DNA of 64,000 bases, from the NCBI RefSeq assembly GCF_014650915.1, contig NZ_BMVW01000008.1:1-64000 (forward strand), given 5' to 3'. The notes below the pieces were generated by a model that saw nothing but the letters and a program-made list of their open reading frames with translations, was not told the origin of the DNA and ran no database searches. This document shows positions 7,666-14,944 of the stretch, piece by piece. This DNA is from Streptomyces poonensis. Its GTDB lineage: Bacteria; Actinomycetota; Actinomycetes; Streptomycetales; Streptomycetaceae. Both the position numbers and the translations under genes were made by a program. Numbering within the stretch: position 1 is the stretch's first letter; each line of letters begins with the position of its first letter.

Positions 7666-8513
7666 GCCTCGACCCACTCCGGGTGGTCGATGAACGGGTT
7701 CCGGTTGCCCTGGTAGGTGCTGTGGATGACCTCGTTGCGGCGCTGCTCCCAGGCGTCCGGCGGATCCTCGTCGTTCCACTGCTTCAGGACGGAGAGGCGC
7801 CCGAGGTACGGGGCGCTGCCGTTGCCGACCTTGTCGTTGGCCTCCAGGTCGGGCCAGCTGTCGTCGCCCTCGTAGCGGACGGCCATGTACAGGATCATCC
7901 GGGCCACGTCGCCCTTGACGGCGTCGCGCGGCTCGAAGGAGTCGGAGTCGGTGAGGCTGCCGCCGCCATTGCTGACCGCGCTGCCGCCGTTGTCGAAATC
8001 CTTGTTGCCGCGGATGGAGTTGACCTGGACGTCCTCCGCGCGCAGGTGGTGCAGGTCGGTGCCGGGGCCGGTCGCCGTCCCGAAGTCGCCGTGGGACTTG
8101 GCCCACACGTGCTCGCGGTTCCAGTTACCGGTGTTGCCGCCGTTCAGCGACTTGCTGCGGGAGATGCCCGAGTACAGCAGCTTCACGTTGCTGCTGTTGT
8201 TCGGGTCCTGGTCGGTGACCTTCAGCGCCTCCCAGACGGCCGAGTACGAGATCTTCTTCTGGTCGCTGATGATCTCGTGCAGGGAGTCCTTGAGAGCCGT
8301 ACCGGTCTTGCCGGTCGCGTCCGCGTAGTACGTGTCGTCGTACGCGGTGGTCGCCGCCGGGACGAGGGCGGTGAAGGGGACGGAGGAGGCGGGGGAGGCC
8401 GTGGTCATCGGCAGGGCGAGGCCGACGAGCAGGGCGGAGGTCAGGAGTGCCGGCGTTCTCCAGCCGCGGGCACCGTGGGGGCGGTGCACCGGGCGTATGT
8501 GCGTGTCGGGCAT
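7656..8513 (-). CDS. Secreted endonuclease I family nuclease
   Basis: A 285-residue exported nuclease of the endonuclease I (EndA/NucM/Bsn) family, which cleaves DNA non-specifically in a metal-dependent way. A signal peptide covers about residues 20-45 (LLTSALLVGLALP). The catalytic His-Me finger region is visible as WNREHVWAKSHGDF followed by DLHHLRAEDVQVNSIRGNKDF, where the central His pair and Asn/Arg are conserved. The C-terminal half has WNDEDPPDAWEQRRNEVI and YQGNRNPFIDHPEWV, the usual family ending. The likely role is extracellular DNA turnover for nutrients or during hyphal lysis. Four residues follow the family end before TAG. Confidence 0.92.
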   Translation of the reverse strand: MPDTHIRPVHRPHGARGWRTPALLTSALLVGLALPMTTASPASSVPFTALVPAATTAYDDTYYADATGKTGTALKDSLHEIISDQKKISYSAVWEALKVTDQDPNNSSNVKLLYSGISRSKSLNGGNTGNWNREHVWAKSHGDFGTATGPGTDLHHLRAEDVQVNSIRGNKDFDNGGSAVSNGGGSLTDSDSFEPRDAVKGDVARMILYMAVRYEGDDSWPDLEANDKVGNGSAPYLGRLSVLKQWNDEDPPDAWEQRRNEVIHSTYQGNRNPFIDHPEWVEAIW

Positions 8514-8632
8514 GGGGTGTCCGTTCTACGCGAGTTGAATGAGCGGCCAACGGGAGGAGGGTGGCATGGAAGGGTGCTGCGCTGTGTGAACGGCAGTGGA
8601 CGGTCGGGTGACGGGGCCCGGCACGCCGACCC

Positions 8633-8664
8633 CGGTCAGTCGAGGAGACCGGTCAGTCGAGGAG
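8633..8664. repeat. Tandem duplication at the stop of the 125-aa gene
   Basis: CGGTCAGTCGAGGAG occurs at 8633 and 8650 (17-bp period), repeating the last codons and TGA stop of the small minus-strand gene. Confidence 0.8.
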
Positions 8665-9030
8665 GGCGGGGAACTCCTCCTCGAACACGGACAACTGCTT
8701 CCTGAAGCCGTCGAGGAAGTCCGCGGTCGCCTTGTTGTCGAAGTTCCCACGGGGGATGCCGCCGGGCGGAAGGGCACCGGGCAGCGCCTGGAAGAGCTTG
8801 GTGGCCGCCGCCGTCCGCTTGTCCTCCTTGCGGGCCACCGCCCTGTGGAGGTGCTCGCCCGCCTGCTGGAGGTGTCTGAGCAGCTCGTCCCTCGGGGTGG
8901 AGTACACCTTCTTGATGTGCTGATGCTCTTTCAGGTCACTGCTGCCCGTGCCGATGACCCGCAGCGCGTGCAGCGTCGAGTAGAGCCGCCCGCACGTGTA
9001 CGCCTCGGAGTCCTGCCCGTCGCCCGCCAT
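8653..9030 (-). CDS. Small protein resembling the C-terminus of Cas8c/Csd1
   Basis: A 125-residue, mostly helical cytoplasmic protein with no signal or TM. Its opening AYTCGRLYSTLHALR, the STPRDELLRHLQQAGEHL helix and the end ADFLDGFRKQLSVFEEEF follow the order AYxxGRL - STP - HL - GFYxQ that I associate with the C-terminal part of type I-C Cas8c (Csd1). No other cas gene or repeat array is in the window, so it could be a domain relic or a stand-alone adaptor. It sits alone between the nuclease and a divergent phosphatase. Identification is by eye; an unrelated Streptomyces-specific family is equally possible. Confidence 0.6.
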   Translation of the reverse strand: MAGDGQDSEAYTCGRLYSTLHALRVIGTGSSDLKEHQHIKKVYSTPRDELLRHLQQAGEHLHRAVARKEDKRTAAATKLFQALPGALPPGGIPRGNFDNKATADFLDGFRKQLSVFEEEFPALLD

Positions 9031-9254
9031 GGCGTCTCCTGCCCCCGTGCCGTCGGTGAACGTTCAACACACTGCCCGGCCCGAGCCGTCTCGAATCCCA
9101 GTACGACGTGCGTATGTACGACTTCCGGTCATCGGGGCCCGCGCGCCGGCCGCTCGGACTGTGCGCCCACCCTGGTGTCTCCCCTCACCGGACACGCAAG
9201 CGCACGTGGCAGAGTGGAAGAACGTGACCACTCCCCTCGGAGGTAGACCCTTAC

Positions 9255-9929
9255 ATGCGCCTGCTGCTCATCCGCCACGGCCAGACCCCTTCCAACGTCA
9301 AGCACCTTCTGGACACCGCGGAGCCGGGCCCGGCGCTGACCCCCCTGGGACAGGAGCAGGCAGCCGCGCTGCCGCAGGCGCTGGCGGCGGAGAGGATCGA
9401 CGCCCTGTACGCGTCGACGCTGGTGCGCACGCAGCTCACCGCCGCACCGCTGGCCGCCGCGAAGCAGCTGGATGTCCTCGTCCGTGACGGGATCCGGGAG
9501 ATCTCCGCCGGTGATCTGGAGATGCGCGGCGACGACGAAGCCGGTGAGACGTACATCACCACCGCCTTGGCCTGGTCCGCGGGGAACACCGAGCTCCGTA
9601 TGCCGGGCGGGGAGAACGGCGTGGAGGCCCTCGGCCGCTTCGACGCCGTCGTCGAGGAGGCCGCGAAGAGCGGAGCGGAGACGGTGGCCATGGTCAGCCA
9701 CGGCGCCGCGATACGCATGTGGGTGGCCGCGCGGGCGGAGAACGTCAGCGCGGAGTACGCGGCCGCACACATATTGCGGAACACCGGTGTCGTCGTCCTC
9801 GACGGCTCTCCCGATCGGGGCTGGCGGGTGCTCCTCTGGGAGGGCCGCCCTCTCGGACCGGAGGACGTCGTTCCCGGGACGAGTGGTCCCGCCGGAGAAG
9901 CGGTCGGTACGGGCGACGCAGACCGCTGA
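9255..9929 (+). CDS. Histidine phosphatase family protein (phosphoglycerate-mutase-like)
   Basis: A 224-residue cytosolic phosphatase. The N-terminal RHG motif LLLIRHGQTPSN carries the phospho-accepting His (residue 8). Arg in ASTLVRTQ, Glu in the ISAGDLEM region and the second catalytic His in AMVSHGAAIR complete the active site. The central segment GENGVEALGRFDAVVEEA matches phosphatase rather than true mutase members. GGAGG lies about 11 nt before ATG 9255. It is monocistronic; the 80-bp gap before the methyltransferase has no clear signal. The substrate is unknown. Confidence 0.9.
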   Translation: MRLLLIRHGQTPSNVKHLLDTAEPGPALTPLGQEQAAALPQALAAERIDALYASTLVRTQLTAAPLAAAKQLDVLVRDGIREISAGDLEMRGDDEAGETYITTALAWSAGNTELRMPGGENGVEALGRFDAVVEEAAKSGAETVAMVSHGAAIRMWVAARAENVSAEYAAAHILRNTGVVVLDGSPDRGWRVLLWEGRPLGPEDVVPGTSGPAGEAVGTGDADR

Positions 9930-10013
9930 CCGCCCGCTGATCACGATCACCTGGCTTTGCCGTTCCGGCAATCTTTCGTGACGGCGCCTCCGGGGCGCGT
10001 GCACCATCGCGGC

Positions 10014-10676
10014 ATGACTACCCACGACCATGTCAGTGTCAGCGAAGAAGAGGCGGCCGCCATGTTCGAGCCGCCGGCCTGGGACGAGCGGTATGCGGGC
10101 CAGGAGAGGTTCTGGAGCGGCAACCCCAATCCGCAGCTCGTCGCCGTGGCCTCCGGGCTGACCCCTGGTACCGCGCTCGATGTCGGCTGCGGCGAGGGCG
10201 GTGACGTGATCTGGCTGGCGGGCCAGGGCTGGACGGTCACCGGCGCCGACTTCTCCGCCAACGGCCTGGCCCGCGCCGCCCGGCACGCCGAGGAGGCAGG
10301 GGTCGCCGACCGCGTCGACTGGTGGCAGGTCGACGCCCGGGCCTTCGCGGCGGACGGCCGCTCGTACGACCTGGTGACCAGCCACTACCTGCACGCGCCG
10401 GACGGCGGAATGGTGGAGGTGACCCGCCGGCTCACCGATGCGGTGGCCCCCGGCGGTCACCTGCTCGTGGTCGGCCACGCGCCGTCCGGGGAGTTCACCC
10501 GGATGTCCGCGGCCCACCGCAAGGCGATGTTCCTCGCCGAGGACCTGCTGCCCGGCCTGCCGGACGACTTCGAGGTCCTCGTGGCCGAGCAGCGGCAGCG
10601 GGTGCTGCAGCGCGAAGGGGGTCCGGTCGAGGCCGAGGACTCCACGCTGCTGGCTCGCCGCCGCGAGGCCTCCTAG
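10014..10676 (+). CDS. Class I SAM-dependent methyltransferase
   Basis: A 220-residue Rossmann-fold methyltransferase. Motif I is LDVGCGEGGDVIWLA (about residues 58-72), followed by the acidic SAM-binding loop VTGADFS, motif II/post I VDWWQVDARAF, and DLVTSHYLHAPDG. The N-terminal WDERYAGQERFWSGNPNP is typical of TehB/thiopurine-type small-molecule methyltransferases. ATG 10014 opens the conserved MTTHDHVS start; upstream codons are not conserved in style. The stop overlaps the convergent DUF397 gene by a few bases. The substrate is unknown. Confidence 0.9.
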   Translation: MTTHDHVSVSEEEAAAMFEPPAWDERYAGQERFWSGNPNPQLVAVASGLTPGTALDVGCGEGGDVIWLAGQGWTVTGADFSANGLARAARHAEEAGVADRVDWWQVDARAFAADGRSYDLVTSHYLHAPDGGMVEVTRRLTDAVAPGGHLLVVGHAPSGEFTRMSAAHRKAMFLAEDLLPGLPDDFEVLVAEQRQRVLQREGGPVEAEDSTLLARRREAS

Positions 10677-10870
10677 TCGGGGAGGTCGCCGTTCTTGAGG
10701 GCGGCGACGAACGACGACCAAGGGGCTGCCGTGAAGAGCAGGGCGGGGCCGTCCGGGATCTTGGAGTCCCGGACGGGGACCCCTGCGGGGTGGCTGTCCA
10801 GGACTTCGAGGCAGCTGCCGCCTTCGGAGCCGCTGTACGACGACTTGCGCCACCTGGTGGGTTTAGTCAC
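10673..10870 (-). CDS. DUF397 protein (first)
   Basis: A 65-residue protein made of one DUF397 domain: WRKSSYSGSEGGSCLEVLD, then VPVRDSK, then W-S-SFVAALKNG. DUF397 proteins are small partners of XRE/DUF5753 regulators in WhiJ-type loci that influence Streptomyces development; in those systems the small protein is thought to modulate the regulator. Here it lies 68 bp downstream of a second DUF397 gene and is probably in the same operon as the XRE gene. Confidence 0.9.
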   Translation of the reverse strand: MTKPTRWRKSSYSGSEGGSCLEVLDSHPAGVPVRDSKIPDGPALLFTAAPWSSFVAALKNGDLPD

Positions 10871-10938
10871 GGCGCTCGTACTCCTTCACTGTCGCCTTCA
10901 GCATGGCGCGAGACCCTTCAGCTTGCTCGCCGTCCGGG

Positions 10939-11154
10939 CTAGGCAGGGAAACCGCCCTTTTTGACAGCAGTAACGAAGGACGACCAAGGCCCTGCGGCGA
11001 AGAGCAGCACTGGGCCGTCCGGAAGCTTTGAGTCCCGAACGGGGACGCCGGAAAGGTGGCCGTCAAGAACTTCCAGGCAACTCCCACCTTGGTCGTTGCT
11101 GTGGGAGGACTTTCGCCAGCCCTTCAGCGCCGCGGCGTTCGGTATGTCAGTCAT
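10939..11154 (-). CDS. DUF397 protein (second)
   Basis: A 71-residue DUF397 protein (LKGWRKSSHSNDQGGSCLEVLD, VPVRDSKLPDGPVLLF, WSSFVTAVKKG), about 60 percent identical by eye to its neighbour, indicating a local duplication. Its start overlaps the end of the XRE/DUF5753 gene by 8 bp, so the two should be co-translated. Confidence 0.92.
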   Translation of the reverse strand: MTDIPNAAALKGWRKSSHSNDQGGSCLEVLDGHLSGVPVRDSKLPDGPVLLFAAGPWSSFVTAVKKGGFPA

Positions 11155-11941
11155 GGCGTTGGTAATCCCTTGCTGTCGCCCTGAGTAGAGCCAATGTTTC
11201 CTTGTGTGGCAGCGCGTTCGCCAGAGCGAGGGCGTAGCGATGTTGGAGTTCCTGGACCACGGATGGGGCGTCGTGAACCTTCCCCATGTACAGGCCCTCG
11301 CCGTAGACCGCGGGTGGCTGGTCCTCGAACCACATCAGCGTGAGCATGTTGCTCAGGAGAGGGTGGAACCCCAGAGCGAACGGCATCACGTACACCTGGA
11401 CCCTGCCGCTCTCCGCGAGGTGTACGAGATGGTCGATCTGCTCCGCCATGACGTGCGGCCCGCCGATTGGACGGCGTAGCACTGCCTCGTCGAGCAGTGC
11501 CCACACTACGGGAGTGACCGGATCGTCGAGGATCTTCGCGCGTTCAAGCCGTGTGACAAGGCGCCTGTCACATTCCTCTTCACTCACAGGGGGGAAGGTC
11601 GTACCCAGAATCGCACGCGCGTACCTTTCCGTCTGCAGGATGCCGGGGACGAGACACGGAGCGAACTCCTGGATCATCACCGCCTGTTGCTCGAGCTGCC
11701 GCGCCGTCTCGAAGTAGTCGGCCACTGCCGTGTTTTCCTGCGGGAGGAAGCTGCTCAGCACGTTCCCGGTGTTCAGGACCGTGTCCAGCCGCTGCGCGTC
11801 CTCCTTGGACGGGATCCGGCGGCCCGTCTCGATGTGCCCGATGAGTGAGCGACTCATGATCGCGGCGTCGGCCAGTTGTTGCTGCGTCAGTCCCGCTGCC
11901 TCGCGCCGCTCCTTGAGCCAGTCGCCGTAGACGTTGCCCAA
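11147..11941 (-). CDS. XRE-family regulator with DUF5753 domain (WhiJ-like)
   Basis: A 264-residue DNA-binding protein. Residues 3-65 are an HTH_31-type helix-turn-helix (YGDWLKERREAAGLTQQQLADAAIMSRSLIGHIETGRRIPS). The remaining 180 residues are a DUF5753 domain (FETARQLEQQAVMIQEFAPCLVPGILQTERYAR in part, RLERAKILDDPVTPVVWALLDEAVLRR), thought to sense a ligand or partner. I prefer TTG 11941 (LGNVYGDWLKERR) because AAGGGGG lies 8 nt upstream; an ATG at 11980 or 12043 is possible. It is divergent from two small conserved genes and overlaps a DUF397 gene, the standard layout of WhiJ-type cassettes. Confidence 0.88.
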   Translation of the reverse strand: MGNVYGDWLKERREAAGLTQQQLADAAIMSRSLIGHIETGRRIPSKEDAQRLDTVLNTGNVLSSFLPQENTAVADYFETARQLEQQAVMIQEFAPCLVPGILQTERYARAILGTTFPPVSEEECDRRLVTRLERAKILDDPVTPVVWALLDEAVLRRPIGGPHVMAEQIDHLVHLAESGRVQVYVMPFALGFHPLLSNMLTLMWFEDQPPAVYGEGLYMGKVHDAPSVVQELQHRYALALANALPHKETLALLRATARDYQRHD

Positions 11942-12105
11942 CCCGTCAACCCCCTTGCTACAACCGCCCCGTATCAACATCCCTCTGGCGAGCCTAGCCA
12001 CAGCGACATCACTCTGTGAGTGGATCGCTACACAAAGCGACACCCCCGCGACCGAGCGACCGGTCCGGGGGCATGGCCATCAACGAATCCAAGGGAGTTG
12101 ACGAC

Positions 12106-12408
12106 ATGAGTGACCGTATCGCCTGGCTCGTCGAGCCGCTGCTACGGCTTCTGTTCCCCGGCCGTGGACGGCACCGACGAGTGGCCACCCCGCCCCTCGC
12201 CCGGCAGACCGGCCTGCCGACCACCCGGCAGGCCGGCTCCCGCCCCCTTCGGGGCGAGGACAACCACCTGGTCCGGCCCTACCTCGTAGCGCACGAGCGG
12301 CGCGAAGAAGCACGGCGGCAGCGAGCCCGGCGCCGTGCGCTGTGGCTCGCCGTGCACGGGATCGACATCGGGCCGCGCGTCATCCACGGAGTGGAGGTGA
12401 CGGTGTGA
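12106..12408 (+). CDS. Small Arg-rich conserved protein divergent from the XRE regulator
   Basis: A 100-residue protein of unknown function. It has an N-terminal amphipathic segment IAWLVEPLLRLLFPGRGRHRR, a middle that reads LVRPYLVAHERREEARRQRARRRALW (described by its Arg-rich core), and a short hydrophobic end. The high Arg content suggests nucleic-acid or membrane contact. ATG 12106 has AAGGGAG 8 nt upstream. The next gene's GTG overlaps its stop. I know similar proteins only as hypothetical genes next to XRE/DUF5753 regulators in Streptomyces. Confidence 0.75.
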   Translation: MSDRIAWLVEPLLRLLFPGRGRHRRVATPPLARQTGLPTTRQAGSRPLRGEDNHLVRPYLVAHERREEARRQRARRRALWLAVHGIDIGPRVIHGVEVTV

Positions 12409-12710
12409 GCGACGACTGCGTCGAGAGCCCGCGCCTGCTGCCCTGGGCCGGCCCGGAGGGCAGGCGCTGCTACCTCATCAGCGACGGAACCGGTCATCTC
12501 TCGCAGGTGGCCGACACGATGGAGACCGTGCAGCTGGGGATGGCGGACGACCTCCTCGGTCACGCCGCCGACATGCTCGCCGACCGCCGTGCGACCCCCG
12601 CGCAGCTGCGCTACCTGCTGGCGCGCATGCGCGAGGCGCTGACCGACGTGCACCGGATCGCGGAGAGCCGGGGAGCTCGGCTCGTGGTCGCCGCCGACCC
12701 GGGAGACTGA
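12405..12710 (+). CDS. Small conserved protein coupled to the Arg-rich gene
   Basis: A 101-residue acidic cytoplasmic protein starting at GTG 12405, which overlaps the upstream stop (GTGA). It begins SPRLLPWAGPEGRRCYLISDG and continues as helices (ETVQLGMADDLLGHAADML, QLRYLLARMREALTDVHRIAE). No catalytic motif is seen. The acidic character complements the Arg-rich upstream product, so a complex between the two is plausible but inferred. Confidence 0.78.
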   Translation: MSDDCVESPRLLPWAGPEGRRCYLISDGTGHLSQVADTMETVQLGMADDLLGHAADMLADRRATPAQLRYLLARMREALTDVHRIAESRGARLVVAADPGD

Positions 12711-12857
12711 CCGGTTTCCGCTTCGGGACGTATGCGGCGCGGAATTCGCGTACAACTCCCGGTCGCCGCTGTGAGTCGATGGAGGCGAGCACGACGGGAG
12801 CGTGCTCCTGCCGGTTCCGGTTGCGGGTCCGGCAGTCCCTGGGGAGGGGGAACCTTC

Positions 12858-13811
12858 ATGACTCACCGTAGATTCACATCCGGTCGTACACGCCTGGCCG
12901 TCGCCGCCGGGCTGCTCATACCGTCCGTAGCCGTCGCGGCGCCCGCGGCGGCGTCGCCCCTGCCGCCCGGGGGAGGCGGCTCCGCGCCGCAGGTGTACTG
13001 CACGTCCGGCCAGGCGGGCCTGGCCCCGACGCTGCGCCGGGACATCACCGCCGCGCTCGCGCACCGCAAGGGCACCATCGCGCTCGGCCTGTACGACCGG
13101 ATGACCGGCACCACCTGCAGCCTGCGCGGCAGCACCCCCTTCGACTCCGCCAGCGTGGTGAAGGTGACGGTGCTCGCGGCGCTCCTGTGGGACGCGCAGA
13201 ACCACGGCCGTGAACTCACCCGGCGCGAGGAGCAGCTCGCCACCGCCATGATCACCAAGTCGGACAACGCGGCCACCAGCACACTGTGGCGGCAGCTGGG
13301 GATGACGAAGATCAAGGGCTTCCTGAAAGCCGCCGGAATGACGCAGACCAGGCCCGGTGCGAACGGCTACTGGGGACTCACGCAGATCACCGTCCAGGAC
13401 GAGCAGAAGCTGCTCGCGCTGGTCACGGCCTCGAACACCGTCCTGCGCTCCGACTCCCGCGCGTACATCCTCGAGCTGATGGGCGAGGTCGTCGCCTCGC
13501 AGCGCTGGGGCACCCCCGCCGGAGCGCCCTCCAACGTCTCGGTGCACGTCAAGAACGGCTGGCTGTCCCGATCGACGTACGGCTGGCGCGTCCACAGCAT
13601 CGGCGCTTTCAAGGGCGCCGGGCACGACTACACGATCACCGTCCTGACACACGGCAACAGCACCATGAACTACGGCGTCGCCACCATCCAGGGCATAGCC
13701 AGGGCCATCCACAAGGACCTCGTACCGGTCACCTCCGGCGCGAGCGCGAAACGGTACGTGCCCACGGACAAGCCGAAGGAGGCGTCGGTACCGGTGCCGC
13801 CCGGAAAGTGA
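12858..13811 (+). CDS. Secreted class A beta-lactamase-like serine hydrolase
   Basis: A 317-residue exported protein. The signal peptide ends near PAAASP (residue 35). The penicillin-binding fold is shown by SASVVKVTV (SxxK, nucleophile Ser), SDN in ITKSDNAAT, and KNG in HVKNGWLSR in place of the usual KTG. The Glu166 region of true class A enzymes is not obvious (GYWGLTQITV), so it may be a serine hydrolase or peptidase rather than a resistance enzyme. ATG 12858 follows a strong GGGGAGGGGGAA. The Lys/Pro tail TDKPKEASVPVPPGK is an unstructured end. Confidence 0.88.
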   Translation: MTHRRFTSGRTRLAVAAGLLIPSVAVAAPAAASPLPPGGGGSAPQVYCTSGQAGLAPTLRRDITAALAHRKGTIALGLYDRMTGTTCSLRGSTPFDSASVVKVTVLAALLWDAQNHGRELTRREEQLATAMITKSDNAATSTLWRQLGMTKIKGFLKAAGMTQTRPGANGYWGLTQITVQDEQKLLALVTASNTVLRSDSRAYILELMGEVVASQRWGTPAGAPSNVSVHVKNGWLSRSTYGWRVHSIGAFKGAGHDYTITVLTHGNSTMNYGVATIQGIARAIHKDLVPVTSGASAKRYVPTDKPKEASVPVPPGK

Positions 13812-13872
13812 AGTCCCGGGCGTTCACGGCAAGTCCACCCCCGTACCACCTCGCCCGGCCTACGGTGACGGC

Positions 13873-14916
13873 ATGCGCCTGAGAACCCTTCTCGCGACCC
13901 TCACCGCCGGCCTCACGGCGGCCACCACGCTCACGGTCGCCGTACCCGCTCACGCGGGTGACTCCCGTACTGCCAGGGCCTGTTCACCCGCCGTCTCCAT
14001 CGCCGGCTTCTCCGACGTCCTCGACAAGACGACGTACGACGGCACGTACGTCGGCAACTTCTCCGGTCTCGCCGTGGACCGCGACGGTTCCCTCGTCGCG
14101 GTCTCCGACCGGTCCGCCCTGTTCACGCTGGACCGCCAGACCCTCCGGCCCACCGGCGTCGTCCCGCTCGCCGACGGCGGCGGGGCCGCGCTGGACTCGG
14201 AGGGCCTGGTCGTCGACCGCGACGGTGCGCGGCTGATCAGCGACGAGACCAAGCCCGCCGTACGTCGTCACGCCCGCGACGGCCGCGTCCTGGACGAGCT
14301 GCCCGTGCCGGACGGGCTCCGGGTGGCTCCGGCCGGGCGCGCCACCCCGAACGGCACCTTCGAGGGCCTGACCATGCTGCCCGGCGGACGCACCCTGCTG
14401 GCCTCGATGGAGTACGCGCTCTCCGGTGACAGCGGCGACATCGTCCGCTTCCAGACCTGGCAGCGGCAGGGGACGAAGCGCGGCGGACAGTTCCGGCTCT
14501 CCGCCCAGTACGCCTACCGCACCGACCCCGGCCTCGGCGTCCCCGAGGTCACGGCGACCCCGGACGGCCGCCTCCTCGTCCTGGAGCGCGGCTTCACCGC
14601 GGGCGTCGGCAACACGGTCCGCCTCTACCTGGCCGACCCGAAGCACGCGACGGACACCAGCGGCATCGACACCCTCACCGGACAGCGCGGCGTACGGCTG
14701 ATCAGGAAGAGCCTCCTCGCAGACCTCGTGGACTGCCCGTCCCTGGGCGCCACCGCCAAGCAGCCCCAGCCCAACCCGCTCCTCGACAACATCGAGGCCA
14801 TGACGGTCACGGGCAGCACGAAGGGCCGCCTGAACGTTCTCCTGGCCAGCGACGACAACCAGAACGCGGCCCAGACCACCCGCTTCTACGCCCTGCGGGT
14901 GCGGACGGGCCGGTGA
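13873..14916 (+). CDS. Secreted esterase-like / phytase-like protein
   Basis: A 347-residue exported beta-propeller protein. The signal peptide is LLATLTAGLTAATTLTVAVPAHA. The mature part matches the 'esterase-like activity of phytase' family: repeated blades FSGLAVDRDGSLVAVSDRS, LDSEGLVVDRDGARLISDE, FEGLTMLPGGRTLLASME and VLERGF. It ends DNIEAMTVTG and LLASDDNQNAAQTTRFYALRV. It probably hydrolyses phosphate or carboxyl esters outside the cell; the substrate is not predictable. It starts 61 bp after the serine hydrolase and may be co-transcribed. Confidence 0.88.
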   Translation: MRLRTLLATLTAGLTAATTLTVAVPAHAGDSRTARACSPAVSIAGFSDVLDKTTYDGTYVGNFSGLAVDRDGSLVAVSDRSALFTLDRQTLRPTGVVPLADGGGAALDSEGLVVDRDGARLISDETKPAVRRHARDGRVLDELPVPDGLRVAPAGRATPNGTFEGLTMLPGGRTLLASMEYALSGDSGDIVRFQTWQRQGTKRGGQFRLSAQYAYRTDPGLGVPEVTATPDGRLLVLERGFTAGVGNTVRLYLADPKHATDTSGIDTLTGQRGVRLIRKSLLADLVDCPSLGATAKQPQPNPLLDNIEAMTVTGSTKGRLNVLLASDDNQNAAQTTRFYALRVRTGR

Positions 14917-14944
14917 CGCACCGTGGACATGCGTCCGGCTGGGC

